From the NCBI GenBank assembly GCA_021789155.1, contig JAJYJW010000009.1:1-33046 (forward strand): 33,046 nucleotides of DNA, read 5' to 3'. This document shows, piece by piece, positions 7,794 through 15,091 of the stretch. Both the position numbers and the translations under genes were made by a program. Source of the DNA: Microcaldota archaeon. Its GTDB lineage: Archaea > Micrarchaeota > Micrarchaeia > Micrarchaeales > CABMGC01. The notes beneath the pieces were generated by a model. It was not told the origin of the DNA, made no database searches, and worked only from the letters and a program-made list of their open reading frames with translations. Each line of letters starts with the position of its first letter. Within the stretch, counting starts at the first letter, position 1.

Positions 7794-8963
7794 TTAACGA
7801 GTTTCAGACAAAAGTAGTCTATAAGCATTAATTAATTTATCAGTGGTCCTCTCTATTGAGAACTCCTGTGCGGTTTTAACTGCACCTTTATTATACGTAG
7901 ATGAGTTATTTAAAACTTTAGTTAGCTGCTTGGCGCAACCTTTATAATCTCCGGCATCGAATTTCTCGCCGTTTACCCCTGATTGTATCAATTCCTTCAG
8001 CGCAAGGTAATTCGCGCCTACGACAGGTTTTCCGCTCGCCATCGCTTCCAACGCTACAATGCCCTGCGTTTCGAATGTAGAAGGTATTGAAAATACATCG
8101 CTCATCGCGTATATCTCAGGTAGCTTGTCGTGTGGCACCATGCCCAGGAACTTGGTCGAATTGCCTATTCCTAGCTTTACTGCAAGATGCTTGTAATGAT
8201 CAAGCGCAGGTCCAGCACCCGCGATTACCAGCTTTATGCGATTGTCCTTGGATGAAAGCACCTTAACTGCTTTCAGAAGGTCCTCAAGGCGCTTCTCCTT
8301 GCTCGTCCTTCCGACGTAAAGTATTACCTTATCCCTATTGCTCAATCCCAGCTTCTTCCTTGTGGAAGAGCCGTCTACGTTTGGATTGAAGGCATGAACG
8401 TCTACGCTGTTTGGAACCACGTGTATGTTTTCCACTCCCGCATTCGCCATGAGCTTCTTTATGGATTCGCTTGGCACTATCGTGGTATTGCACTGCTTGT
8501 AGAAGAATACTGCGTATTTCCACATGTATTTGCTCGTCATTTCCCTTAGGAACTTGTTCTTTGGGTAATATGCGTCTACGATCTGCTTGTTGTTAATCAT
8601 AGTATGGAATGTGCCAGCAAGAGGGTATCTGCCAAGCTTCGCTATTGCAAGCGCTGCCATACCCATGCTGAATGGCGTATGAGCGTGTATCAAATCAACC
8701 TTCAATGCATTGAGCTTGAGGATTGATGTATACGGGAAAAGCGCGACCCTGTATTGGGGATACGGGTTGAACCTTATCCCTCTCGATATGAAAGTATCCT
8801 TGCTGGAAAACTTCCTCTGGGCGTTGGAATCGCCGCTGGCGAATATGTATACCTTGTGACCTCGCTTTTCGAGCTCCTTCTTGAAATTCAGAATCGATAT
8901 CACTACACCGTCTACTGCGGGCGAGTATGTATCTGAATAAAAGGCGAGCCTTAGTTTGTCCAT
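7794..8963 (-). CDS. GT4-family glycosyltransferase
   Basis: A GT-B fold retaining glycosyltransferase of 389 residues. The N-terminal domain starts with a typical beta-alpha pattern, including DTYSPAVDGVV and the HAHTPFSMG loop. The C-terminal domain has VGRTSKEKRLEDLL and the donor-binding segment PSTFETQGIVALEAMASGKPVV with the E-x7-E pair. Similar enzymes transfer sugars to diacylglycerol or other lipids and glycans; the acceptor is not identifiable. There is no obvious membrane helix, so it probably acts at the inner face of the membrane. It begins with ATG at 8963 and is followed in frame, after a single TAA, by the coiled-coil gene, suggesting one transcript. Confidence 0.88.
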   Translation of the reverse strand: MDKLRLAFYSDTYSPAVDGVVISILNFKKELEKRGHKVYIFASGDSNAQRKFSSKDTFISRGIRFNPYPQYRVALFPYTSILKLNALKVDLIHAHTPFSMGMAALAIAKLGRYPLAGTFHTMINNKQIVDAYYPKNKFLREMTSKYMWKYAVFFYKQCNTTIVPSESIKKLMANAGVENIHVVPNSVDVHAFNPNVDGSSTRKKLGLSNRDKVILYVGRTSKEKRLEDLLKAVKVLSSKDNRIKLVIAGAGPALDHYKHLAVKLGIGNSTKFLGMVPHDKLPEIYAMSDVFSIPSTFETQGIVALEAMASGKPVVGANYLALKELIQSGVNGEKFDAGDYKGCAKQLTKVLNNSSTYNKGAVKTAQEFSIERTTDKLINAYRLLLSETR

Positions 8964-9065
8964 CTAACCAGTTGTTAAACCGTAAAATTTTGAATCGTAG
9001 ATGATGCGAAATTCACTCTTATAAACCTTCTGCAAATCGTATTCTGCGATATGTAAAGACTTGTT

Positions 9066-9761
9066 TCAGGGCTTTTGGAAAAGCACGTAGAAGTGCCCGT
9101 TCCTGAAGTAGAATCTTATGGTCTTGAAATCGCTGAACAGCTCTTTTATCTCAGGCTTGGTGAACATATGGTAGTAACTACCATTGTCTTTGTATTGGTA
9201 CGTGCCTTTCTCCTCAGTCTCCAATACTCTTGCTCTGTGCTCCTCGCTATTCCAATCCTTGAAGTGTTGGATGCTTTCCATGTAGACGTAACCTCCGCTC
9301 TTCGTGACTCTGCTTATCTCTTCGACGTTCTTCCTTATCGTGTCCATTTTGGCCTGATAAAGCGCTCTTACTATTATGACTGCATCGAACGATGAATTTT
9401 CGTATGGTAGTTTTCCCTCGAGCTCGAAAAGATTGAATTTCACGTCAGTCTTGTTTTCTTTCTGCTTTTGTGTTGCAATGTCGAGTGCGAACTTTGACCT
9501 GTCGAAACCATGCACATCGAAGCCTTCCTTTGACAGGAAGAATGAATTGCGACCAGTACCGCAATAGAAGTCCAGCACGCTGCTTACTCCGTTATTCTTG
9601 AAGAAACGGCTAAGCACATTCATGCTTTTCGCGTGGGTCTGCTGACCGAAGCCATTGCCCAAATAGTATTGCTCGTATACGTCTGTACTCTTCCTAAGAG
9701 TATTCGTAATGTCAATAGCGTTACCTACTGATTTTTCATTTTTGTTTTGTATTTTTTCCAT
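9066..9761 (-). CDS. Class I SAM-dependent methyltransferase
   Basis: A Rossmann-fold methyltransferase of 231 residues. Motif I is VLDFYCGTGRN (about residues 62-72), the acidic residue ending strand beta2 is Asp87 in VHGFDRS, and motif IV-like FDAVIIVRALYQ and post-motif SGGYVYMES are visible. The substrate is unknown; the overall pattern resembles small-molecule methyltransferases of the TehB/UbiE type. The start at ATG 9761 is supported by GGTGA eight to nine bases upstream. That GGTGA is part of an inverted repeat (9771-9790). It is separated from the glycosyltransferase by about 100 bases and could have its own promoter within the A+T-rich 9790-9990 segment. Confidence 0.88.
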   Translation of the reverse strand: MEKIQNKNEKSVGNAIDITNTLRKSTDVYEQYYLGNGFGQQTHAKSMNVLSRFFKNNGVSSVLDFYCGTGRNSFFLSKEGFDVHGFDRSKFALDIATQKQKENKTDVKFNLFELEGKLPYENSSFDAVIIVRALYQAKMDTIRKNVEEISRVTKSGGYVYMESIQHFKDWNSEEHRARVLETEEKGTYQYKDNGSYYHMFTKPEIKELFSDFKTIRFYFRNGHFYVLFQKP

Positions 9762-9770
9762 TTTGCCAAC

Positions 9771-9790
9771 TCACCATTTTGATGTGGTGA
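9771..9790 (-). promoter_or_regulatory. Inverted repeat covering the methyltransferase ribosome-binding site
   Basis: TCACCA (9771-9776) and TGGTGA (9785-9790) are perfect complements with an 8-base loop. On the minus-strand mRNA the 3' arm is the GGTGA Shine-Dalgarno motif, so folding would hide it. Could be a translational switch, an operator, or chance. The rest of 9762-10017 is A+T-rich with a TATA-like box near 9978-9986 and no convincing gene. Confidence 0.3.
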
Positions 9791-10017
9791 TTAAAATTGT
9801 ATTTAATGTAAAATTGAGGGCGCATTTGGCTTTGCGATGCTTTACACAAGCAGCAGTTGAAAAATCCTGAAAAATCAGACAATATACTAATGTTAGATTT
9901 ACCCTGTTTGCTGTAAAGAATCAGAAAATGCCTTATTGCAATTTCCCTCAAATGTTATTTAATATGAAAATTCTGGTATATAAAGATTTCTAAAGGCCTG
10001 GAATTTCGGATAATTCA

Positions 10018-10680
10018 TCAGATTATGTAGTTTATCGTGGGAACAGTTGAATTTATGATGCGCCATTCCTCTTCGGGAATCTTACTTTTATCAGTTGCAT
10101 AGAAAGGATGCTGCGCCTCTACCAGCTTTGCGAATCCCTTGTTATCTCCGTTTTGCAGGCTACCATAAATGCGAATCAGCTTCTGAAGCTTGCTGTGCTC
10201 CTGCACTGCCATCTGCTCCTGCTTCTCTTTCGGCAAATAAACTTCTGCCTTCTCGAATGATATTTCAAATCTGTTCGCGAAAACCTTTTCGAATATGAAG
10301 CTTGACTTGCGCGTGTGCCATGTTGAAGACACTACGGTTATGGAACCAACGTTACCCATTTTGCTTATTATCTTGTCGGTATAGTACGCATTGCCAATCG
10401 TATCGTAGGAATTGTCTTCCTCTATCGAATTCGCTTCAGGAAGGCCGAGCTTCATCGCATATATTTTCATTGCCCTGGCTTCTGTAATCGGAGGTTCTGG
10501 TTTTAGGAAATAATTCCATTTTCCGGAGAATATCATGGCCTGTTTTTCATCCTTCTTGAAAATCTCGATTCCCTTCTCAACATTTGCCTTGGAGCTTTCG
10601 TATAGAGTTCCATCGCTATACAATCCTGCCCCAAGAACAACGATTAGCTTGCGGGCTTCGCCCTCGACCGCATTCACCAT
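10018..10680 (-). CDS. YdcF/ElyC-like (DUF218) protein
   Basis: A DUF218-type alpha/beta protein of 220 residues. Features are a first beta strand LIVVLGAGL followed by DGTLYESSKANVEKGIEIF, an FSGKW turn, TEARAMKIYAMKLGLP, the EEDNSYDTIGNAYYTDKI helix (the E-x-S-x-x-T-x-x-N family signature) and VVSSTWHTRKSSFIF with its conserved His-x-x-Arg. Bacterial relatives act in cell-envelope metabolism; the archaeal role is unknown. A frame extension to 10704 exists, but it overlaps a TATA box (CATATATG at 10701-10709) that sits about 26 bases before ATG 10680, so a leaderless mRNA from 10680 is preferred. No clear membrane helix remains with this start. Confidence 0.8.
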   Translation of the reverse strand: MVNAVEGEARKLIVVLGAGLYSDGTLYESSKANVEKGIEIFKKDEKQAMIFSGKWNYFLKPEPPITEARAMKIYAMKLGLPEANSIEEDNSYDTIGNAYYTDKIISKMGNVGSITVVSSTWHTRKSSFIFEKVFANRFEISFEKAEVYLPKEKQEQMAVQEHSKLQKLIRIYGSLQNGDNKGFAKLVEAQHPFYATDKSKIPEEEWRIINSTVPTINYII

Positions 10681-10766
10681 GAAGATGATACTGAACCAGC
10701 ACATATATGCTTTTGCATATTATCCTGAATACTTGCGTCTTGCTGGTTAAAAATATTAAAGAATCA

Positions 10767-10878
10767 GTGAAGCAACAGCGACAAGGCCTTTAAGCTTCAT
10801 CGCTGTTGGATTCATGCAATCCAACTTCCCCTCTCCCGTACTAGTTACTACTTTCAGTAGTAAACTATCGAGCTTCAC
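10767..10878 (-). ncRNA. Candidate structured RNA between uL15 and the YdcF gene
   Basis: Read on the minus strand, GTGAAGC (10878-10872) pairs with GCTTCAC (10773-10767) to enclose three further helices. The first is a long hairpin centred on TTACTACT-GAA-AGTAGTAA (10863-10845), extendable to 11 pairs with one bulge. The second is GTTGGATT-GCATG-AATCCAAC (10825-10805). The third is CAACAGCGA/TCGCTGTTG (10808-10800 with 10781-10773), which overlaps the second by four bases, so the two compete. A purine-rich linker containing GGGAGAGGGG separates the first two. A U-rich tail (10766-10745) follows. An ATTTAAAT box lies at 10881-10888. It is not a tRNA or 5S rRNA by pattern. It could be an independent small RNA, a 3' UTR element of the uL15 mRNA, or a leader switch for the YdcF gene. 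The strand is inferred from gene orientation and the U-rich tail. Confidence 0.45.
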
Positions 10879-10918
10879 CTATTTAAATGGAGCGTGCAAT
10901 GTGCGGCAATTGCCGTAA

Positions 10919-11311
10919 TTACTCGAATTTCTCTATTTTGCCGCCAGCTTGCTTTATCCTTTCTTCGGCGCGCTTTGAAAACTTAGTTGCTTTTACCGTT
11001 ATCGCCTTGCTGAGCTTTCCATTGCCAAGAACCTTGTAGCCTTTGAGATCAACGGAATCGCTATTCTTCTCTCTCGCCATCTTGTCAATTCTTGATAAGT
11101 TTATTTCTTCCAATCTGCGTGCAAGGGATGCGAATCCTTTCGTTCTTATCCTTTCCTTTTCGTAAACTACTATTCTCGTAAACTTGTACTTTCTTCCTCC
11201 TTTTCCTGTTCCTCCCTTGTCTCCCTTACCTCTTGCGTTCTTGATGTTTCCTACTCCCCAACGCCTTGAACCGAGGTATTTTCTGCTTCTCTTCTTTATT
11301 CTTACTACCAT
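10919..11311 (-). CDS. rpl15: 50S ribosomal protein uL15
   Basis: A large-subunit protein that binds 23S rRNA and helps late assembly. The N-terminus is the characteristic basic, Gly-rich extended tail (KKRSRKYLGSRRWGVGN, then GKGDKGGTGKGGRKYKF), and the C-terminal globular domain has YKVLGNGKLSKAITVKATKFSKRAEERI with the typical Ala/Glu-rich end. The 130-residue length is slightly short for archaeal uL15. I use ATG 11311 (MVVRIKKRSR) because it begins the conserved tail; upstream codons overlap the uL30 stop at 11317-11319. It is co-transcribed with uL30, as at the end of the archaeal spc-type operon. Here the other spc genes are absent from both sides. Confidence 0.93.
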   Translation of the reverse strand: MVVRIKKRSRKYLGSRRWGVGNIKNARGKGDKGGTGKGGRKYKFTRIVVYEKERIRTKGFASLARRLEEINLSRIDKMAREKNSDSVDLKGYKVLGNGKLSKAITVKATKFSKRAEERIKQAGGKIEKFE

Positions 11312-11316
11312 GAATA

Positions 11317-11748
11317 TCACATCATTCTCGTTATGAGCTTGTTGATCGCATCTCCCCTATAGCCCAAAGCTCCCCCCGTGCTGAAGTGTTCCTTTATTCC
11401 TTCATATCCGTGCTTTGGAGGCTTCATCTTAATCGGAGTCGCTATCTCAAGATCCCTTGCGCTCTTGCTTCCCTTTACCAATTCTTCCACTGCTGTTTGC
11501 TCTGCCTTTATGCCTTTCTTCTCGAAGAGCTTCGCCAACGTTTCCTTGCTGATTTCCCCAAATGTGACGAAATCTGAGCACTTCTTTATCATGCCCATGT
11601 TCGATTTGTTTGCGAACACAAGAACCATGTTGTTCACGTGATTCAGATTCATCCTCTTCAAAGTTTCGAGTATGCTCTGCCTCACCCTTACGCTACCTCT
11701 AACCCTTATAACTGCGAGCAGCTTGTTTTCAGCTTTCTTGCTAGACAT
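11317..11748 (-). CDS. rpl30: 50S ribosomal protein uL30
   Basis: Archaeal-type uL30, 143 residues. The core IRVRGSVRVRQSILETLKRMNLNHVNNMVLV is the conserved ferredoxin-like RNA-binding part, and the archaeal/eukaryal C-terminal extension includes LHPP-like KMKPPKHGYEGIKEHFSTGGALGYRGDAINKLI. It binds 23S rRNA near the 5S interface. I start at ATG 11748 (MSSKKAENKL); an upstream extension to 11781 encodes hydrophobic residues not expected in the family. The next gene, uL15, begins six bases after the stop codon. Upstream on the same strand is the DHFR-like gene, about 100 bases away, with A+T-rich promoter-like sequence between. Confidence 0.93.
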   Translation of the reverse strand: MSSKKAENKLLAVIRVRGSVRVRQSILETLKRMNLNHVNNMVLVFANKSNMGMIKKCSDFVTFGEISKETLAKLFEKKGIKAEQTAVEELVKGSKSARDLEIATPIKMKPPKHGYEGIKEHFSTGGALGYRGDAINKLITRMM

Positions 11749-11844
11749 ATAAAACACGACCGTTGCTTCTATTGAATACAATAAGCATAAGTATTTACAC
11801 GTGAAGGTTTTTAATGCTTTAGCAGATTACTGATGTTCCGCTAT

Positions 11845-12366
11845 TCATCGCTTGCCGCTTTTCAGCACTTTGTATCTTAGCCTTATTTCATCTGCAGACA
11901 ACTTCCTAATGGAAATCAGCTTCAATCTATTCTCGAAATCAATTTCTGCGAATCCTCTGATGCCTTTACCGAATATGCGAGGCATGAAGTCAAGGCACAA
12001 TTCGTCTACGCAATTTGCACTCATGAAAACGGAGTTCGCAACGCCGCCGCCTATCAATGCAGCGTGCTTGTAACCTCTCTTCTCAATCAACTTAAGAATC
12101 TGCTTTGGATGTGCATTTGTGAATATGCAGTTATCCGTGCTTTTCATCTTCTCACGCGTAAGAACGACGTTCATGCACCCTTTTAGAGGGAAAACCTTGC
12201 TCATGGCACCTTGTTCATACGTATTTCTGCCCATTATAACGCATTTTATCTTTTTAACGTCTTTCAGAAAAAGCAGCCAGTCCCTATTAGAGACGAAGCT
12301 TGTGTCATTGCCAGGTTTTGCTATGAACCCGTTTGGCGTTGGCGCTATGAAAAGGGTGATCTTCAT
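11845..12366 (-). CDS. DHFR/RibD C-terminal-like reductase
   Basis: A 173-residue dihydrofolate-reductase-fold protein. It has an N-terminal MKITLFIAPTPNGFIA strand and loop, the VIMGRNTYEQG NADPH-binding segment, LTREK, and the ALIGGGVANSVFMSANCVDEL segment (the family's G-G/G-x-x-N-x-x-F-x-x-x-x-x-D/V-E-L pattern). Such proteins reduce pteridine, flavin-precursor or folate substrates using NAD(P)H; the true substrate is not evident. It lies four bases downstream of the moxR-like gene, so the two are co-transcribed. The combination is unusual, as no von Willebrand or DUF58 partner follows the MoxR ATPase. Confidence 0.82.
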   Translation of the reverse strand: MKITLFIAPTPNGFIAKPGNDTSFVSNRDWLLFLKDVKKIKCVIMGRNTYEQGAMSKVFPLKGCMNVVLTREKMKSTDNCIFTNAHPKQILKLIEKRGYKHAALIGGGVANSVFMSANCVDELCLDFMPRIFGKGIRGFAEIDFENRLKLISIRKLSADEIRLRYKVLKSGKR

Positions 12367-12370
12367 AGTA

Positions 12371-13279
12371 TCATTCTATTGTTGCTACCAACCCATCTAC
12401 TATTCCGTTTACGCCTACTCCCCCTGTTGATCTTACCGCTATTCTATGAGTAAGTATCGGCTTCGCCAAGAACTTAAGGTCATCAAGGGTAACCTTGTTC
12501 CTGCCCTCGAGATAAGCCTTGACTTTGCCGCACTGCATGAATGCTATGTCTGCCCTGGGGCTTGCTCCCATTACAACGTGAATGTCGTTTCTTGTGGCAG
12601 ATACCAATCTTGCTATGTATCCGACAAGCTCTTCCGGCAATTCCACGCTCTTAGCCTCTTCCTGCATGCGCAGAATGTCTTCTACCCCTATTATCTTGTT
12701 GACTTCGAGCTTTTCGTTCTTCTCCTTTAGCCTTATCAGCAATTGCTCTTCCTCAAGCGAAGGATAAGTAGCATCAACTTTCATCAGAAACCTGTCCGCA
12801 AGCACTTTCGGCAGAGGAATAGTGCCTTCTACGTTTAGAGGGTTCTGCGTTGCGAATGCCGTAAACGGCTTCATTAATTCAAAGTCTTTTCCGCCTGCGG
12901 TAACTACCCTTTCCTCAAGGGCCTCGAGCATAGAATTCATCGTCTTTGGCGTAGTTCTGTTGAGTTCGTCAATAAGAAGCATGTTCGTGAAAACAGGCCC
13001 TTTCTTGAATTGGGGCTTGTTATCCTCATCAATGTACGTATAGCCAGTGAAATCCTTTGGTTCGAGGTCAGGACTACCCTGGACTCGCTTGAAATCCGCG
13101 TTTATAGTCTGCGAGAGGGTCTTTGTAAGAGTTGTTTTTGCAACTCCCGGAGGACCTTCAAGAAGCACGTGACCGCCCGCTACTACTGCTATTAAAAGCA
13201 AACGCATCGCATCTTCCTTTCCCGCAACGTGCTTCTTAATCTCGGCTATAATCGCATTATATGTTGAAAGCGGATCCAT
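12371..13279 (-). CDS. MoxR-family AAA+ ATPase
   Basis: A 302-residue AAA+ ATPase of the MoxR group, thought to act as a chaperone or maturation factor. Walker A is GPPGVAKTT (residues 42-50), Walker B LLIDELNR (101-108), sensor 1 ATQNP (143-147), arginine-finger region ADRFLMKV (161-168), and the C-terminal lid has sensor-2-like ASPRADI. GGHVLLEG and GSPDLEPKDFTGY are the usual MoxR signatures. The start is ATG 13279 (MDPLSTYNAI). The TATA-like GTTAAAATTA at 13311-13320 predicts a transcript start near 13289, ruling out the longer frame to 13306. It is divergent from the rpo4 gene. Confidence 0.92.
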   Translation of the reverse strand: MDPLSTYNAIIAEIKKHVAGKEDAMRLLLIAVVAGGHVLLEGPPGVAKTTLTKTLSQTINADFKRVQGSPDLEPKDFTGYTYIDEDNKPQFKKGPVFTNMLLIDELNRTTPKTMNSMLEALEERVVTAGGKDFELMKPFTAFATQNPLNVEGTIPLPKVLADRFLMKVDATYPSLEEEQLLIRLKEKNEKLEVNKIIGVEDILRMQEEAKSVELPEELVGYIARLVSATRNDIHVVMGASPRADIAFMQCGKVKAYLEGRNKVTLDDLKFLAKPILTHRIAVRSTGGVGVNGIVDGLVATIE

Positions 13280-13418
13280 GAAATCATTCTTTGTAGTATG
13301 TTGCAACTGGTAATTTTAACCTTTTCGTTGCTTTTCCACTTCTTTCCAACAGCGTTTAGGGTTGTACACAAAGGTTTATTAACTGTCTTTCCAAATAGTT
13401 AGTCAGTGGTGCTTAACG

Positions 13419-13763
13419 ATGATAGGCAACGAACACGTCAGCTCAGAACCGATAACCATAGCCGAAAGCAAGGAGATTCTCGCAAACAGGAAGAAGGGAA
13501 GCAAGGTAGAACTTGGCTATGAGCAGAAGATAGCGGCAGAGCTTGCCGAAAACATCGTGAAGATAAGCACCGAGAAAGCCAAGAAGATGAAAGCAGAGCT
13601 TATAGATCTGGGTCTTCCAGAGAAGGTCGCAGTCAGCGTCGTAGACGTAATGCCTGTAAACGAGACTCAGCTCAAGAACACCCTTGTCATCGGCAAAAAG
13701 ACTTTTGACGATTCCGAAATCAAGGCGATAATGGACATTGTCGCCAAGTATTCATCGAAATAG
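13419..13763 (+). CDS. rpoF: RNA polymerase subunit Rpo4 (RpoF, Rpb4 homologue)
   Basis: A 114-residue Rpb4-type stalk subunit that forms a dimer with Rpo7 and helps initiation and transcript binding. Sequence pattern: N-terminal strand region EPITIAESKEILANR, then a helical HRDC-like domain with YEQKIAAELAENIVKI, and the C-terminal DVMPVNETQLKNTLV and FDDSEIKAIMDIVAKY, typical of archaeal RpoF. GGTG (13408-13411) precedes the ATG by seven bases. DUF655 follows directly, matching the conserved archaeal order rpoF-DUF655. The expected upstream rpl21e gene is missing here and replaced by the divergent moxR-like gene. Confidence 0.92.
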   Translation: MIGNEHVSSEPITIAESKEILANRKKGSKVELGYEQKIAAELAENIVKISTEKAKKMKAELIDLGLPEKVAVSVVDVMPVNETQLKNTLVIGKKTFDDSEIKAIMDIVAKYSSK

Positions 13764-13779
13764 GGTGGCGAGCGTGGAA

Positions 13780-14352
13780 ATGGAGCATAAGAAGGAGGAG
13801 CTGGAAGAATACGGCGTGGTACTTGATTTTCTGCCTACTGGAAGGTCGTTTTCTACTAAATCCGAACCTGTTTCAGAGGTCGTCGGAGAGAGCAAATTCA
13901 CATTGCTGGAAGTGATACCTAAGCCTGGAGCGCAGATGAAAATAGGGGAAAGGGTGTATATAGGCAAAGGGGATCGCGACAAGATAGCCTTAATCAAGAC
14001 CAGGCTCAACCACGATGAATTGACCGAAGTGGCAAAGAATGAGCTTAGGAATGCGGTCTATGACATAATAAAGAGGAACGAAGCAAGATTCGTTGAGCTC
14101 TTCAACACGCTAGGTCCGATAAACATAAGAGAACATGCGCTTGAATTGCTTCCCGGAGTAGGCAAGAAGAACCTTAAGAGTATACTTCAAGCCAGAGAGG
14201 AAAAGAAGTTCGAAAACTTCGCAGATATTTCGACAAGGATACCGCAGATGCAGGATCCGGCAAAGCTTCTGGCAGAAAGAGTGATAGTTGAGCTTAGCGG
14301 AGAAACCAGATTCTACATTCTTACACGACCCTATCCTAGAAAGAGAATGTAA
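13780..14352 (+). CDS. DUF655 family protein
   Basis: A conserved archaeal protein of about 190 residues, likely RNA- or DNA-binding. It has an N-terminal OB/S1-like part (EEYGVVLDFLPTGRS and MKIGERVYIGKGDRDKI) and a C-terminal helix-hairpin-helix unit (LLPGVGKKNLKSILQAREE). The end, SGETRFYILTRPY, is the family hallmark. Three in-frame starts compete: GTG 13765, GTG 13774 and ATG 13780. ATG is chosen because GGTGGCGAG (13764-13772) lies upstream and the conserved region starts soon after. The gene begins 16 bases after the rpoF stop, so they form an operon. The usual downstream ksgA gene is not next; a minus-strand gene follows. Confidence 0.87.
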   Translation: MEHKKEELEEYGVVLDFLPTGRSFSTKSEPVSEVVGESKFTLLEVIPKPGAQMKIGERVYIGKGDRDKIALIKTRLNHDELTEVAKNELRNAVYDIIKRNEARFVELFNTLGPINIREHALELLPGVGKKNLKSILQAREEKKFENFADISTRIPQMQDPAKLLAERVIVELSGETRFYILTRPYPRKRM

Positions 14353-14388
14353 AATTGAAATAAAAAGGTTAATGCTGCAATGGAGCGC

Positions 14389-14907
14389 TTAACGCTCCAG
14401 ATTGTAGCTGCTCCTTAAGAAATCCTTGTAAATGCAGGAATTTACCTTCGAGAATCCTGCTCTGCTCACCAGGTTCCTCAGGTATTCAAGTTCTGCCTTC
14501 TCATCGTACATTTTATACGTACCCTGCAATACCTCCATTTGTTCTTCGGAAACAAGTTCGACGTTATCGCCTATAGTTACGTTGTCCTTTATTACTATGT
14601 TTCCATCTACTGCTGCGTTCTTCCCTATTTTTACGTTGTGTCCCAATATCACAACGTTCTTCCCTATCAGTGCGGTTTCATCGATTTCGATAGAACTGTC
14701 TTTCGCCACCCATCCGCAGTCCCACGCATTTGAACTTTCCCTTCTATGCAACTCAAAGGTGTACGCACCCTCGAAAAAGTTGCCGACGATTCTTACGTGT
14801 GCTTCTTTCACTGATACTGGCAAAGACGCGAGCTTGATCAATTCCTCGTTTGTTATGCCGAATACTGGAATATTGCTATTTTTCATTTCTGCGTATTTTG
14901 TTGACAT
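14389..14907 (-). CDS. Small left-handed beta-helix (hexapeptide-repeat) protein
   Basis: A 172-residue protein whose middle shows hexapeptide-type repeats: IEIDETALIGKNVVILGHNVKIGKNAAVDGNIV, then IKDNVTIGDNVEL (quoted in two parts). Repeats begin with Ile/Val/Leu every six residues, the mark of left-handed beta-helix proteins such as acyl- and nucleotidyltransferase C-domains. Only about three coils are visible, so it may be a partial or accessory domain rather than an enzyme. The N-terminal half (FGITNEELIKLASLPVSV) resembles no catalytic domain I know. The start is ATG 14907; a TATA-like ATAAATATATG about 26-30 bases upstream suggests a nearly leaderless mRNA. Function unknown. Confidence 0.7.
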   Translation of the reverse strand: MSTKYAEMKNSNIPVFGITNEELIKLASLPVSVKEAHVRIVGNFFEGAYTFELHRRESSNAWDCGWVAKDSSIEIDETALIGKNVVILGHNVKIGKNAAVDGNIVIKDNVTIGDNVELVSEEQMEVLQGTYKMYDEKAELEYLRNLVSRAGFSKVNSCIYKDFLRSSYNLER

Positions 14908-14957
14908 GCAAATCAGTAGGTACAAATTTCTCTAACATATATTTATATTTATCAACA

Positions 14958-14967
14958 AGTACGTACT
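14958..14967. promoter_or_regulatory. Perfect 10-base palindrome between divergent promoters
   Basis: AGTACGTACT is self-complementary and lies between the TATA box of the minus-strand beta-helix gene (about 14936-14948) and that of the plus-strand winged-helix gene (TTTATATATC at 15005-15014). A possible operator, perhaps for the adjacent winged-helix protein; position is the only support. Confidence 0.25.
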
Positions 14968-15049
14968 GGTGCCGTTAAACGGACAGGAATTCTTGACCTA
15001 GATGTTTATATATCATTCTTTCCCTAAGATATCCGTTAAGAGTGAGTTG

Positions 15050-15091
15050 ATGCCTTTCCAATCAACATTCAAAAGGCCAATATGCAAATAG
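15050..15091 (+). CDS. Possible 13-residue leader peptide overlapping the winged-helix gene
   Basis: ATG at 15050 opens a frame of 13 codons plus TAG (MPFQSTFKRPICK). It is preceded by GAGTGA at suitable spacing and by TATATATC about 35-45 bases upstream. It overlaps the start of the winged-helix gene (ATG 15082) by ten bases in another frame. It may couple translation to the next gene or be incidental. Confidence 0.3.
   Translation: MPFQSTFKRPICK

Noticed and set aside
9736-9951. 71-codon minus-strand frame before the methyltransferase
   Set aside because: TTG start, atypical composition, and it overlaps the well-supported methyltransferase start.
10842-10868. tRNA-Phe-like anticodon loop (CTGAAAG) in the structured RNA
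   Set aside because: There is no room for a D arm between the 7-bp closing helix and the hairpin, and no T arm follows, so it is not a tRNA.
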